Shown: positions 52,990 through 62,627, numbered from the stretch's first letter. The stretch is DNA of 64,000 bases from JAUILA01 sp964563925 (GCA_964563925.1 CAZLZD010000003.1:1-64000), one strand, 5' to 3'. Translations and numbers: made by a program. Notes: generated by a model from the letters alone, not told the origin.

Positions 52990-53379
52990 TTATTCTACCG
53001 TTTCGAACTTAAATTTCTGAATGAGGTAATACAGGAAATTGAAGGATAGAATGGAATCGTCTTTTTCACCTTCAACCTCTGGTGATTTACCCGGTTTAGA
53101 TGAATCAGGTTGGGTAACAACCGGGCGGGTACGCACAACAGGCTGTTTGGCCGGGGTGCTGACAGCAGGAGAATCTGTTTTCTTTTCTGGGGTAACGGTG
53201 CTCCGTTCTTCCGGCATCATACCACCTTCACGAACATTGTAAATTTCCTCTGAAGGATATTGCGGGTCTTGCTGACGTTCACCTTCCTCAACCGGGAAAC
53301 CACTTTCCTGGGCAATAGCCGAGCTGCCCAAACCCAGGGTCAGCATAAGAACAGCACATGTGAAAAGAGACTTGTTCAT
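52990..53379 (-). CDS. Secreted Pro/Ser/Thr-rich protein, unknown function
   Basis: This 129-residue protein has a signal peptide (about 1-23, ending AIAQE). The middle is a low-complexity, charged and Pro/Thr-rich stretch (TVTPEKKTDSPAVSTPAKQP and more), probably disordered. The C-terminus DDSILSFNFLYYLIQKFKFE is compact and hydrophobic-basic and may be the conserved functional part. It converges with hisA. No catalytic motif; function unknown. Confidence 0.6.
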   Translation of the reverse strand: MNKSLFTCAVLMLTLGLGSSAIAQESGFPVEEGERQQDPQYPSEEIYNVREGGMMPEERSTVTPEKKTDSPAVSTPAKQPVVRTRPVVTQPDSSKPGKSPEVEGEKDDSILSFNFLYYLIQKFKFETVE

Positions 53380-53463
53380 AATATTTGGCGGACAACAAAT
53401 ATATGGAATTTATTTAACATTTTATAGTGCAGTTCTGACACATTTTGCTTAACAAAGACAGAC

Positions 53464-53802
53464 ATGGAAAAGTTATCCTGGGATGATTTTATGAAGGTTG
53501 ATATGCGGGTCGGGACCATCAGAAAAGCGGAGGAATTTCCTGAAGCGCGTAAACCAGCCTACAGGCTATGGGTAGATCTCGGCCCTGAATTGGGGGTAAG
53601 GAAATCGTCAGCGCAGCTGACAACGCTATACCGGCCCGAAGACCTGGTCGGGCGCCAGGTTCTCTGTGTGGTTAATTTTCCTTCCCGGCAGATTGGTCCG
53701 TTCCTTTCAGAGGTGCTTGTCACCGGTGTGCCTGACAGGGAAGGAAATGTTATTCTTACCACATTCGAAAGAAAGGCCCCGGATGGCAGCCGGTTATTCT
53801 GA
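53464..53802 (+). CDS. csaA: tRNA-binding domain protein, CsaA-like
   Basis: This 112-residue protein has a single OB-fold EMAP/tRNA-binding domain: KVDMRVGTIRKAEEFPEARKP, KSSAQLTTLYRPEDLVGRQV, VNFPSRQIGPFLSEVLVTGV and ERKAPDGSRLF. CsaA acts as a chaperone in Bacillus subtilis and binds tRNA in vitro. The length is standard. It overlaps the acetyltransferase gene by 20 nt, so the two are probably cotranscribed. Confidence 0.93.
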   Translation: MEKLSWDDFMKVDMRVGTIRKAEEFPEARKPAYRLWVDLGPELGVRKSSAQLTTLYRPEDLVGRQVLCVVNFPSRQIGPFLSEVLVTGVPDREGNVILTTFERKAPDGSRLF

Positions 53803-54631
53803 TTTTCGGTACGCTCCGCTGGGAGGCTTGGAACCGGTAGATATGTATCTTGCATTCTCCGATGCATTCGCTGCCTATCCCATGCCGTTCTCAATGACAC
53901 TGGAAGAATTTACCACCAAGTTCATCCACCGCCTGAAGGTGAATTTCGAATATTCTGCTGGGGTGTGGGAAGGCAATAGCCTGGCCGGATTTGTGATGGT
54001 GAGGTTATATGGTTCCCGGTTGTATTATGCGGCGGTGGGCATTCGTAAATTTTACCAGGGCAGGGGTCTCATCGGTCCTTTGTTAGCCTTTCAGCATTCA
54101 CTGACTGAAGGCCTGGGAGCGAAATCTGTCTGGCTGGAAGTGTTGCCGGATTACGACCGGGCCAGAAATATTTATGAAAAGGCTGGGTTTTCGATTCACC
54201 GTAAGCTGTGTTCATATGAGGGGACGATCAGGAGTCCTGAACGGGAAAGATTACCGCTGACAGGCACCAGGGTAATACCCTGGGATACGGTGAGGCCGTG
54301 GATGGAGCATGAGCCGTCTTTCATGAATTCGGAAGCTGTGGTGGAGGCGGGAAGTCTTAATGAAAAAGCATGGATATATGCTGATAATGCGGGAGCCGGA
54401 GCGTTATTGGTATTGAATACGCGCAGTGGAAGGATATCCACCCTGCTGGTGCGCCCTGACCTTCGTCGTAACGGGTTGGGAAAGCGGTTAATACATTTTG
54501 CGGCGCGGCAGATATCCGGAAAGCTCGTGTTTATCAATGTGCCCGGGGAAGATATGGGAACCCGGCGGCTGCTGGAGCATTGCGGACTGCGTATTTTTTG
54601 CGAGCAATTGGAGATGAAAAGGGAGTTATGA
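53783..54631 (+). CDS. Double GNAT acetyltransferase
   Basis: This protein is 282 residues from the ATG at 53783 (MAAGYSDFRYAPLGGLEPVD); the longer frame upstream is a shadow of csaA. There are two GNAT-like halves, the N-terminal with AVGIRKFYQGRGLIGPLLAF (about residues 85-104) and the C-terminal with LLVRPDLRRNGLGKRLIHFA (about 219-238). Both have the R/Q-x-x-G-x-G acetyl-CoA loop. The first half keeps the full fold; the second seems shorter. Substrate unknown. It overlaps csaA and sits upstream of murF-alr. Confidence 0.85.
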   Translation: MAAGYSDFRYAPLGGLEPVDMYLAFSDAFAAYPMPFSMTLEEFTTKFIHRLKVNFEYSAGVWEGNSLAGFVMVRLYGSRLYYAAVGIRKFYQGRGLIGPLLAFQHSLTEGLGAKSVWLEVLPDYDRARNIYEKAGFSIHRKLCSYEGTIRSPERERLPLTGTRVIPWDTVRPWMEHEPSFMNSEAVVEAGSLNEKAWIYADNAGAGALLVLNTRSGRISTLLVRPDLRRNGLGKRLIHFAARQISGKLVFINVPGEDMGTRRLLEHCGLRIFCEQLEMKREL

Positions 54632-54644
54632 AGAACTCATTTTG

Positions 54645-54652
54645 TATTTTTG
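54645..54652 (+). promoter_or_regulatory. -7 promoter element of murF-alr
   Basis: TATTTTTG matches TAnnTTTG exactly, 4 nt before the ATG at 54657, which predicts a leaderless transcript. A -33 element is not clear. Confidence 0.5.
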
Positions 54653-54656
54653 ATTC

Positions 54657-57092
54657 ATGACCTTCCAGGACATTACCGCGATCACCCAGGGGGAAATCCT
54701 GCAACACCGGCAGGAGGTGATCGTCAGGCACCTGGTTTATGACAGCCGGCGACCCCTTTCTGAACCCGAAACAACCGTCTTTTTTGCCATCAAGGGTGCT
54801 AACCATAATGGCCATGACTACTTGCAGGACTTGTATTCAAGGGGAGTGCGCACATTCATTATCGAAGAATCATCCTTTAGCGACACCTTGCCGGAAGCCA
54901 ATGTGCTAAGGGTCGAGCATACTGTCAGTGCCCTGCAGGCGATAGCCACATCCCACCGAAAGCCATTCCGGGGAGAGGTGATCGGCATTACCGGAAGCAA
55001 CGGCAAAACCATTGTTAAGGAGTGGCTCTACCAGATGCTGGCCCCCCATATGAATGTGGTGAAAAGCCCGTCAAGTTACAATTCGCAGATAGGGGTACCG
55101 CTTAGTGTCTGGCAGCTGCATCCTGCGCATGAAGCGGCCATTTTTGAGGCCGGGATTTCCAGGCCCGGGGAAATGATTTCGCTGGAACGGGTTATCCGCC
55201 CCACCATTGGGATATTCACAAATATCGGTAGTGCGCATGACGAAGGATTTCCAGATCGCAGGACAAAGGTGGCCGAGAAGATGAAACTTTTTAAGGATTG
55301 CCGTGTGATGATATATTGCAGGGACCATGAAGAAATCCATGCCCAGGCCCAGGGACCCGTATTATCCTGGGGCAGGCATCCTGAGAGCGACGTGCGCATT
55401 CTTGAAAAGGAAGTAATTGGCGGAACCACCCGGTTGTCGTGCGTGCAGGAGAAGGAAACCTTCGCTTTAACTATTCCCTTTACAGACCCTGCCTCTATAG
55501 AAAACGCCATGCATTCCTGCATGTGTATGCGGGCACTGGGTTTTTCGTCCGGTGAGATGGCAGAGGGTGTTTCCAGGCTTCGTACGCTGAATATGCGGCT
55601 CGAACTGAAGCAGGGACAGTTTGGCTGTTACCTGATCGATGATACCTATAACAATGACCTAGCAGGCCTCAGGAATGCGCTGGAATTCCTGTCAAATGCA
55701 AGCCCGCAGAAGAGCAAAAGCCTCATTCTCTCGGATATTCTCCAGACGGGGCTCACGGAAGGTGAACTGATTGAAGCAGTGGGAAAACTGGTGAAATCTG
55801 CCGGACTGAAGTCATTCGTGGGGATAGGTCCGGTTCTGTCACGTCATCGCGGGGAGCTGGGTGTTGATGGCCGATTCTATACGTCGACCGAACAATTTCT
55901 GGCTGATTCTCCCACGGAAATGTTTCGGGATGAGGTGATCCTGATCAAAGGGGCCCGGCCATTCCATTTTGAGGATATTGTCAAACGCCTGGAAGAGAAA
56001 ATCCATGGAACTGTACTGGAGGTCGATTTGGGCGCGCTTACCCACAACCTCAATTATTTTCGTGCCCGGCTGAGTCCCGGGGTTCGTGTCATGGTTATGG
56101 TCAAGGCCTTTGCCTATGGAGCCGGCAGCCTTGAGGTGGCCAATCTGTTACAATATCACCGGGTCGATTACCTGGGTGTTGCCTATGCTGACGAAGGAAT
56201 CTTTCTTCGGAGAAACGGAATCCGGCTGCCGGTAATGGTTATGAACCCTGCCAGGGAGAGCTTTGAGAATATGCTCACCTATGACCTTGAACCGGAAATA
56301 TTCTCCATGAAGATACTTCAGGAGCTGATCACATTTCTACACGGCCGGGCCATGGGGATTCATCTCAAACTGGACACGGGAATGCACAGGCTGGGATTTA
56401 ACGAGCAGGAAGTTAACGAGCTGCCGGCCATACTGGCTGCGCATCCCGGGATCAGGGTGGAGAGCGTATTCAGCCATCTTGCCGCGTCGGAAAGTGAGGA
56501 GCATGAGCCATTTACCAGGAAACAGGCTGAGCGGTTTGATCGGATGTGCCGCATCCTGATGGACGGGCTGAAGGCCAGGCCGTTGAAGCACCTGCTTAAT
56601 TCTTCAGGTATTATCCGTTACCCCGACCTGCAGTATGATATGGTTCGTCTGGGTATTGGCCTGTACGGTGTGGAGGGAAACAAATGGGCACAGGATCAAT
56701 TGCAACCGGTATCTTCCCTGGTGACCGTAATTTCCCAGATCCGGGAAATTGAGGCCGGTGAATCAGTAGGTTACGGGCGGTCAGTGGTGGTTGAAAAACC
56801 TACGCGAATTGCCACTATTGCTATTGGGTATGCCGACGGATACAGCCGCATGCTAAGCCAGGGCAAAGGAAAAGTCATAATTCAGGGAAAAGAGGCGCCT
56901 GTTATCGGAAATATCTGCATGGATATGACCATGGTGGATGTAACCGGACTGGACGTAAAAGAAGGAGACCCGGTTGAAATTTTCGGACCGAATCTCCCCC
57001 TGGAGGAACTCGCCGCGATGAGCGGGACCATTCCCTATGAAATACTGACCAACGTCAGTCAGCGAGTAAAACGGGTATTTTTCAGCAATTAG
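54657..57092 (+). CDS. murF-alr: Bifunctional MurF / alanine racemase fusion
   Basis: This 811-residue fusion is typical of Bacteroidota. The N-terminal MurF half (about 1-440) has the ATP-binding loop GITGSNGKTIVKEW (about residues 110-123) and DDTYNNDLAGLRNAL. The C-terminal alanine racemase half (about 450-811) has the PLP Lys in VMVMVKAFAYGAGS, LKLDTGMHRLGF and LNSSGIIRYPDLQYDMVRLGIGLYG, and AIGYADGYSR with the conserved Tyr. It makes D-Ala and joins D-Ala-D-Ala to UDP-MurNAc-tripeptide. In MurF, the invariant Lys and Ser/Thr of the P-loop are present (GKT). It converges with the LemA gene, overlapping it by 4 nt. Confidence 0.94.
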   Translation: MTFQDITAITQGEILQHRQEVIVRHLVYDSRRPLSEPETTVFFAIKGANHNGHDYLQDLYSRGVRTFIIEESSFSDTLPEANVLRVEHTVSALQAIATSHRKPFRGEVIGITGSNGKTIVKEWLYQMLAPHMNVVKSPSSYNSQIGVPLSVWQLHPAHEAAIFEAGISRPGEMISLERVIRPTIGIFTNIGSAHDEGFPDRRTKVAEKMKLFKDCRVMIYCRDHEEIHAQAQGPVLSWGRHPESDVRILEKEVIGGTTRLSCVQEKETFALTIPFTDPASIENAMHSCMCMRALGFSSGEMAEGVSRLRTLNMRLELKQGQFGCYLIDDTYNNDLAGLRNALEFLSNASPQKSKSLILSDILQTGLTEGELIEAVGKLVKSAGLKSFVGIGPVLSRHRGELGVDGRFYTSTEQFLADSPTEMFRDEVILIKGARPFHFEDIVKRLEEKIHGTVLEVDLGALTHNLNYFRARLSPGVRVMVMVKAFAYGAGSLEVANLLQYHRVDYLGVAYADEGIFLRRNGIRLPVMVMNPARESFENMLTYDLEPEIFSMKILQELITFLHGRAMGIHLKLDTGMHRLGFNEQEVNELPAILAAHPGIRVESVFSHLAASESEEHEPFTRKQAERFDRMCRILMDGLKARPLKHLLNSSGIIRYPDLQYDMVRLGIGLYGVEGNKWAQDQLQPVSSLVTVISQIREIEAGESVGYGRSVVVEKPTRIATIAIGYADGYSRMLSQGKGKVIIQGKEAPVIGNICMDMTMVDVTGLDVKEGDPVEIFGPNLPLEELAAMSGTIPYEILTNVSQRVKRVFFSN

Positions 57093-57676
57093 TCGAAAGA
57101 AACTTCAGGTGCCACGTCAGAGCCTTCGGCTGACTCGAAGAATCCTTTTTTCTCAAATCCGCCAAAGCCGGCAACCATATTCCCCGGGAAAACACGAATG
57201 GCGGTGTTATATTCTCCCACCGCCTCATTGAACCGGCGGCGTTCCACGGAAATGCGATTTTCGGTTCCCTCCAGCTGGCTTTGCAGCTGCAGAAAGTTCT
57301 GGTTGGCTTTCAATTCGGGATAACGTTCCACGGTAACAAGAAGTCGTGACAGGGCCCCGGATAAACCTTCCTGTGCCTGCTGAAATTGAGAAATTGCTTC
57401 CGGCGTAAGATTATCCGCATCGACATTGATCGACGATGCCCTCGCCCGTGCCTCGGTGACTTCTGTCAGGACATCACGCTCAAAGTCGGCATATCCTTTC
57501 ACGGTCTCCACCAGGTTAGGTATCAGGTCTGCTCTTCGCTGATAGGCAGTTTCCACCTGGGCCCATTGCTGTTCAGCGGCAACATCCAGAGTAATTAAGT
57601 TGTTATACGAACCAACGCCCCAGAATACCAGGAGCAAAAGGACACCAATAATCACGATGGTGAGGATCTTATTCAT
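57089..57676 (-). CDS. lemA: LemA family protein
   Basis: This 195-residue protein has one N-terminal membrane helix (about residues 4-22), then the LemA coiled-coil domain: YNNLITLDVAAEQQWAQVETAYQRR, RADLIPNLVETVKGYA, and LQSQLEGTENRISVERRRFNEAVGEYN. The helix topology puts the C-terminal part outside the cytoplasm. LemA proteins have no firmly known role. The gene is followed by an intact stop overlapped by murF-alr and is divergent, by only 21 nt, from a lipoprotein gene. Confidence 0.92.
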   Translation of the reverse strand: MNKILTIVIIGVLLLLVFWGVGSYNNLITLDVAAEQQWAQVETAYQRRADLIPNLVETVKGYADFERDVLTEVTEARARASSINVDADNLTPEAISQFQQAQEGLSGALSRLLVTVERYPELKANQNFLQLQSQLEGTENRISVERRRFNEAVGEYNTAIRVFPGNMVAGFGGFEKKGFFESAEGSDVAPEVSFD

Positions 57677-57697
57677 GTTGATAGTATTTTAGTAAGG

Positions 57698-58276
57698 ATG
57701 ATTAAAATTAGAATATTTAGAATTCATATACCATTTAATTTGGTATTTGTACTCTTCCTGGTGCCGGCTTTACTTGTCACAGGATGCCGCCTGGATGGGG
57801 ACAGGGAGGTTGACCGGTCGCGATTTACATTCCGCACCGGCGATGATACGGAATTATTCTTTAAGAATGTAAGGCAGAGTGATTATGAAATGGAGGCTAA
57901 TGAAGCGGCTAAATTCAATGTATTCCGCCATGAAAACAGGCCTCAGGCCGATTCACTGCCCTGGATAAATCCGGCGATCGTTGTAAACTATCTGCAGGAC
58001 GAAGCCTATATTCTGATTGAATCCTCCCCTGCCCTGCAGGATTTGGATGAACTACAGGTCATTCATGTGGCTGGTTTGGACACGCTGATCCTGGAGACTC
58101 CCAACCGGGAGGAAAACCTGGAATTTGCCTCACGCATTTATGAGCACCTTCAGAAAGGAGATTCACTTGTTATATATGACGGGAAGAATTATGTGCCTTT
58201 TCTGGCTGACCGTTCACATTATGAGGCATTTCGCATAACCCTCTCTGATTACTATCGCCTTACCCGCGTTTATTAG
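57698..58276 (+). CDS. Lipoprotein of unknown function
   Basis: This 192-residue protein has an unusual longish signal peptide (MIKIRIFRIHIPFNLVFVLFLVPALLVTGC) with lipobox VTGC (Cys30). The mature part is soluble, rich in acidic residues and Tyr (FKNVRQSDYEMEANEAAKF, DEAYILIESSPALQDLDELQVIH, LIYDGKNYVPFLADRSHYEAF). I recognise no domain. It is tightly divergent from lemA and overlaps the photolyase-like gene by 4 nt at its 3' end (convergent). Function unknown. Confidence 0.65.
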   Translation: MIKIRIFRIHIPFNLVFVLFLVPALLVTGCRLDGDREVDRSRFTFRTGDDTELFFKNVRQSDYEMEANEAAKFNVFRHENRPQADSLPWINPAIVVNYLQDEAYILIESSPALQDLDELQVIHVAGLDTLILETPNREENLEFASRIYEHLQKGDSLVIYDGKNYVPFLADRSHYEAFRITLSDYYRLTRVY

Positions 58277-59580
58277 GCATCCTGGACATCCCGTTCGAGC
58301 CAGTATTGCACATATTTACCTTTCGGATCATACCTGGCCGACTGGGATTCGATGCTGAACTGGCGGCCTTGCCTGGGGTCATTTCCAACTCCCGCAATGT
58401 ATGCCCAGTTAAGCCAGTTACTGCAGGGATCGTAATCAATGAGACGGTTCTCAAACCAGGCAGCTCCCCAGGTCCATTTCACCCCCAGGTCGTACATCAG
58501 GAAACTGGCCGTATTCTGTCTTCCGCGGTTCGACATATAACCGGTATACAGGAGCTCTTTCATGTTTGCATCCACAAAGGGCTCTCCGGTCTCACCGTAC
58601 CGCCACCGGTTGAATTTCTCCAGGTCTTCGTTATAATCCGGCGGGGTTCCTGCAAATCCTTCATACCGGAAAACAGATGACCCGTGTTTCTTGCTCATGA
58701 ACCTGAAAAAATCACGCCAGAGCAATTCGAAAAACAGCCAGTAAGTGGAAGAATTTTTTTCACGACTGGCTTCATATCGTTTGAGTTCGCGGTACACGGA
58801 TTTTGCAGAAATGCATCCCATGGATAGCCAGGGTGAGAGTTTGGAGGAATAGTCCCCGCCCAGTAATTCGTTCCGGGTTTCCTTATAGTGGCTCAGATGC
58901 CCTGATTCCCAGAAATAATAATTCAGACGCTGCCAGGCCTGGTCTTCCCCGCCGGTAAACGGAATCACCTGCCTGGTGTCGGCGCTTACCGTTTCAACCG
59001 GCAGTGATTCAGGCGTAGGAATTGTTCCGTAATCCACAGACACAGGTGTCCGGATCGAGGATGGCGGTTCAAATTCATCGCGGACCTGCACCATTTTCTC
59101 TGATTCCTTCCGAAAAGTGGTAAACACATCCGGAACCTGCCGGATGGGCCAGGGAACATCCTCTTCATGGAACAGCGTGTGTTGCCACGAGGTTTCAAAC
59201 AACACTTTCTTTCGAATTAAGGATTTCTCGAGCGCTTGTTCGGTGGCTATTTCTTCTGTAGTTGTTTCTTTAGAGGTATAGACAATATGGATTCCGTATT
59301 CGCTGACGATTTCTGCAATAATTTCTTCGGGAGGCCCTTCACGGAAAATCAGACCGGACCCGGCTTTGCGGAGATTCCTGTGCAGGTTATTCAATGATTC
59401 CAGTAAAAAACGGATGCGGAAGGGGCCGGTTTTCCGGAACCCCGGGGAAATTTCCCGGAACCGGGCGGGATCCAGGACAAACACAGGAAAAATTTCATCG
59501 CACTCACTGACTGCCCGCGACAAGGATTCATTATCTCTCACCCGCAGGTCATTTCTGAACCAGACTAAACCTCTCTTCAT
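58273..59580 (-). CDS. Cryptochrome DASH family protein
   Basis: This 435-residue photolyase/cryptochrome has an N-terminal DNA_photolyase domain (GLVWFRNDLRVRDNESLSRA at the start). The C-terminal FAD-binding region has the DASH-type hallmark GEPFVDANMKELLYTGYMSN, NRGRQNTASFLMYDLGVKWTWGAAW, and DYDPCSNWLNWAYIAGVGNDPRQG. DASH proteins repair cyclobutane dimers, mainly in single-stranded DNA, and bind FAD and often MTHF. The length is slightly short (typical about 430-500). It is followed by the YjbQ-type gene upstream on the same strand. Confidence 0.92.
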   Translation of the reverse strand: MKRGLVWFRNDLRVRDNESLSRAVSECDEIFPVFVLDPARFREISPGFRKTGPFRIRFLLESLNNLHRNLRKAGSGLIFREGPPEEIIAEIVSEYGIHIVYTSKETTTEEIATEQALEKSLIRKKVLFETSWQHTLFHEEDVPWPIRQVPDVFTTFRKESEKMVQVRDEFEPPSSIRTPVSVDYGTIPTPESLPVETVSADTRQVIPFTGGEDQAWQRLNYYFWESGHLSHYKETRNELLGGDYSSKLSPWLSMGCISAKSVYRELKRYEASREKNSSTYWLFFELLWRDFFRFMSKKHGSSVFRYEGFAGTPPDYNEDLEKFNRWRYGETGEPFVDANMKELLYTGYMSNRGRQNTASFLMYDLGVKWTWGAAWFENRLIDYDPCSNWLNWAYIAGVGNDPRQGRQFSIESQSARYDPKGKYVQYWLERDVQDA

Positions 59581-59612
59581 GCCATAAAAACCGCTGGACG
59601 GGAAAATAGTTT

Positions 59613-60035
59613 TTACTTGCCCATCAGGGTGAGCAAAAGGGTACGGGACGAAGCATTGTTCCGGTGCTCACACAAATAGATTCCCTGCCAGGTTCCCGTA
59701 TTGATATCACCGTCGGTAACGGGAATGGAAACACTGGATCCCAGCAAAGCCGCCTTAATATGGGCCGGCATATCGTCAGGCCCTTCATAGGTATGTTTGT
59801 AATACGGCTGATTTTCAGGGACCATATGGTTGAAATGGCGTTCGAAATCGCCACGCACGGTCGGATCGGCATTTTCATTCAGGGTTAGACTCGCCGAGGT
59901 GTGCTGAATAAAAACCTGGAGAATGCCGGCGTCCATTTCGCGGATCTCCGGGATTTTATCGAGCACCTCCGCAGTAATAAGATGAAATCCGCGGGGATAA
60001 GCAGGCAGGGAAATTTTACGCTGAATAACAATCAT
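59613..60035 (-). CDS. yjbQ: YjbQ family protein (UPF0047)
   Basis: This 140-residue YjbQ-type protein has the motif FIQHTSASLTLNENADPTVRGD (about residues 46-67) with the conserved His and Glu, EGPDDMPAHIKAALLGSSV, and TGTWQGIYLCEHRNN. Members have been described as able to replace thiamine-phosphate synthase, but the physiological role is debated. It is immediately upstream of the cryptochrome gene on the minus strand, 32 nt away. Confidence 0.92.
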   Translation of the reverse strand: MIVIQRKISLPAYPRGFHLITAEVLDKIPEIREMDAGILQVFIQHTSASLTLNENADPTVRGDFERHFNHMVPENQPYYKHTYEGPDDMPAHIKAALLGSSVSIPVTDGDINTGTWQGIYLCEHRNNASSRTLLLTLMGK

Positions 60036-60104
60036 AACTCAGAAGTTAGGCTCACTTGCTTGATGCCTGAAGATACTAAATAATTACCGCAAGAGCCGAT
60101 CGAC

Positions 60105-61535
60105 TCATCGTGTGTACTCATAGGCTCCGGCATCCGGTGTGGCATCCCTCGGCATGCCATCGAGATCCGTACTGATCCCTGCATCCAATCCAAAATCAAT
60201 TGCGGGCGACCCTTCATCCAGCCGATAGTTAAATGCTTCCGGGTCGGTAAAAAGCGGGTTCTCATTTATCAGATTGCCTTCCCAAAGATCCTGGTACAAG
60301 CGTGTGCGTAAAAGGGAATTGCTGATGGAAACACTGAAAGCGGCGGATGGCTCCTCGCTCAGGAGTAATTCATCGGGAAGGCTTCCCCAGATTATGCTGT
60401 TGACGACGGAAACCTGGAGGGGTGCCGTAATTACTGATTCGTCACCGAGAACGACATTATTGGAAAACACCACCGAGGAGGATTGCCGGAAAAAGTCAAA
60501 TGAAAATGCGGCCAGCGTGCAATGACTGTACTGGTAGTTGCCGCCGGCATAATTTCCCACCGTATTTATCTGGCAGTTGGCGATCAGCGTATTGTACACA
60601 TGGGCATCAGAAGTAAGTGCCAGCAGTCCGTATCCAGGCAGCACATTAAAATCACCGACAGGGATGGCCTCAGACCCGCCCATATTCTCAATGACGGAAT
60701 TGCCCAGGACCAGGTCCGGGATGTCATCCTCATCAGGAGTACCCAGATAGATGCCCGTTCTGGCATTTCTGATCCGGGCATGCTCGATGACATTATCCTT
60801 GCTTCCGGGAAGAAAGACGAGTCCGCCCCACTGGCCGGGCGCATTTTCATAAGACTCGTCCAGCCGGTCATTCCGGAAAATGACGGGGGCTTCTGCACTG
60901 CCATTGACGGTCAGGCTGCCCCGGACAAAAATATAGGAGTTGACATGTGAATAAATACGGGCTCCAGGCTGAATGGTCAGGGAACACAGTGTATCCACCA
61001 GCACTGAATTAAAGATAACATAAGGTTTGTCGGCGGTCCAGATAGCATCACATTCAAGCACTTCACCATCGAGAAATACCGCATCTTGGCCGTATGCCAC
61101 CAGCTGGACAGACTGGCGCCGGCCATTGGTCAGAAAAGTGAGGCTGTCATTGACCAGAAAGGGCAGGTTTTCATCGCGCGGATCAATGGTCACTTCCACC
61201 AGAAGCAGCAAACTGTCTTTACCGAGGAGGGTGACATTACTGAATGGCCCGCCAAACTGTCCGTTCACCGCAATTTCATAGGGAGAGTCCTCCCCGCCAG
61301 CCAGCGTAATTTCGTCGATACGCACCGCACGGGGAGCGTCATTATAAACACGGAGCCTTTTTGTGACACTCCCTGTTTGGGTGAAGAGGGTATCGAACAG
61401 GACGGTGTCACTGGAAAACCGGAGGCTGGCCGAGGGGTCTGTCGTGATTTCTTCCTGTTCGGGAACACACGAGACGAGGCCGGCCCACAGGATTAGTATC
61501 AGGGATACAAAAGTGAAAAATTTCCCTGATGACAT
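60105..61535 (-). CDS. Surface lipoprotein with right-handed beta-helix
   Basis: This 476-residue protein has a signal peptide with lipobox LVSC (Cys23). Residues about 40-140 contain an Ig-like/ASPM-like part (LFTQTGSVTKRLRVYNDAPRAVRID, LVEVTIDPRDENLPFLVNDSLTF). The rest is parallel-beta-helix-like, with repeats of short strands such as GLVFLPGSKDNVIEHARIRNAR, TGIYLGT, VLGNSVIENM, NTLIANCQINTVG and CTLAAFSF. It ends DATPDAGAYEYTR, a common end of such helices in Bacteroidota. It may bind or process polysaccharides. No catalytic residues can be assigned. The start overlaps prfA by one nt (TAATG). Confidence 0.85.
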   Translation of the reverse strand: MSSGKFFTFVSLILILWAGLVSCVPEQEEITTDPSASLRFSSDTVLFDTLFTQTGSVTKRLRVYNDAPRAVRIDEITLAGGEDSPYEIAVNGQFGGPFSNVTLLGKDSLLLLVEVTIDPRDENLPFLVNDSLTFLTNGRRQSVQLVAYGQDAVFLDGEVLECDAIWTADKPYVIFNSVLVDTLCSLTIQPGARIYSHVNSYIFVRGSLTVNGSAEAPVIFRNDRLDESYENAPGQWGGLVFLPGSKDNVIEHARIRNARTGIYLGTPDEDDIPDLVLGNSVIENMGGSEAIPVGDFNVLPGYGLLALTSDAHVYNTLIANCQINTVGNYAGGNYQYSHCTLAAFSFDFFRQSSSVVFSNNVVLGDESVITAPLQVSVVNSIIWGSLPDELLLSEEPSAAFSVSISNSLLRTRLYQDLWEGNLINENPLFTDPEAFNYRLDEGSPAIDFGLDAGISTDLDGMPRDATPDAGAYEYTR

Positions 61536-62608
61536 TAATCGAGAGATCCTTCTTTCATTTTTTCCGCACTTTCGGCCATACGCAACTGCTCAATGAATTC
61601 ATCAATTTCACCATCCATTACAGAGGGCAGGTTGTGCTGGCTGTAATTTATCCGGTGATCGGTCACACGGCTTTGGGGATAGTTGTAGGTGCGGATCTTA
61701 TCGGAGCGGTCACCGCTTCCCACCATCGATTTACGCATTCCCCCTACTTCTTCATTATGCTTTGCCAGCTCGATTTCATACAGGCGGGAGCGCAGGACCT
61801 TCAGGGCCTTGTCGAAGTTTTTGAGCTGAGACTTCTGATCCTGGCAGCTAACCACCAGCCCGGTCGGGATGTGGGTGAGGCGCACCGCCGAGTAGGTGGT
61901 GTTGACTGACTGGCCGCCGGGTCCGGACGAACAAAACGTATCCTTGCGCACATCATTCATGTCGATTTCCACTTCAACTTCGTCCATTTCAGGTAATACG
62001 GCCACGGTGGCGGCAGAAGTGTGTACCCTACCCTGTGTTTCGGTCTGGGGAACACGCTGCACGCGGTGTACCCCGGATTCAAATTTAAGGGTCCCGTAGG
62101 CATTCGGACCGGTTACCGTACTGACTATTTCCTTGTACCCACCGCTGCTGCCTTCGGTCAGATCAAGCACCGTGAGCTTCAGGCCTGCATTCTCACAAAA
62201 GCGCTCATACATCCGGAACAGGTCACCGGCAAATATGGCCGCCTCATCCCCGCCCGTCCCGGCGCGAATTTCGAGGATGGCGTCCTTGTCATCATTGGGG
62301 TCTTTAGGGATGAGCATTTGTTTCAGTTCATCTTCCAGCTCTTCCTTTTGCGGGAGCAACTCGTCAAGCTCGGCTTTGGCCATATCCCGAAACTCCTCAT
62401 CCTTTTCATTTTTGATCACATCCTTTGCGTTGTCAATATTGGAAAGGATTTCCTTGTACGCGTTGTACTTGGTCATGATCTTCTCCAGATCGCTGTATTC
62501 CTTGCTGAGCTGGGAATACTTCTTTATGTCCGACATGATGTCGGGCTGTACGATCAACTGTCCGATCTCCTCAAACCTGTCCTTAATTGCTTCTAATTTT
62601 TCGATCAT
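61535..62608 (-). CDS. prfA: Peptide chain release factor 1
   Basis: This 357-residue RF1 has the GGQ motif in SSGPGGQSVNTTYSAVRLTH (about residues 228-247), GTGGDEAAIFAGDLFRMY, and HIPTGLVVSCQDQKSQLKNF. It terminates translation at UAA/UAG. The N-terminal coiled-coil region is intact. The exact -7 element TACTTTTG lies 19 nt upstream of the ATG. Its stop overlaps the next gene's start by one base, so the beta-helix lipoprotein is translationally coupled. Confidence 0.96.
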   Translation of the reverse strand: MIEKLEAIKDRFEEIGQLIVQPDIMSDIKKYSQLSKEYSDLEKIMTKYNAYKEILSNIDNAKDVIKNEKDEEFRDMAKAELDELLPQKEELEDELKQMLIPKDPNDDKDAILEIRAGTGGDEAAIFAGDLFRMYERFCENAGLKLTVLDLTEGSSGGYKEIVSTVTGPNAYGTLKFESGVHRVQRVPQTETQGRVHTSAATVAVLPEMDEVEVEIDMNDVRKDTFCSSGPGGQSVNTTYSAVRLTHIPTGLVVSCQDQKSQLKNFDKALKVLRSRLYEIELAKHNEEVGGMRKSMVGSGDRSDKIRTYNYPQSRVTDHRINYSQHNLPSVMDGEIDEFIEQLRMAESAEKMKEGSLD

Positions 62609-62627
62609 AGTTGCTCCGTTAGTATCG

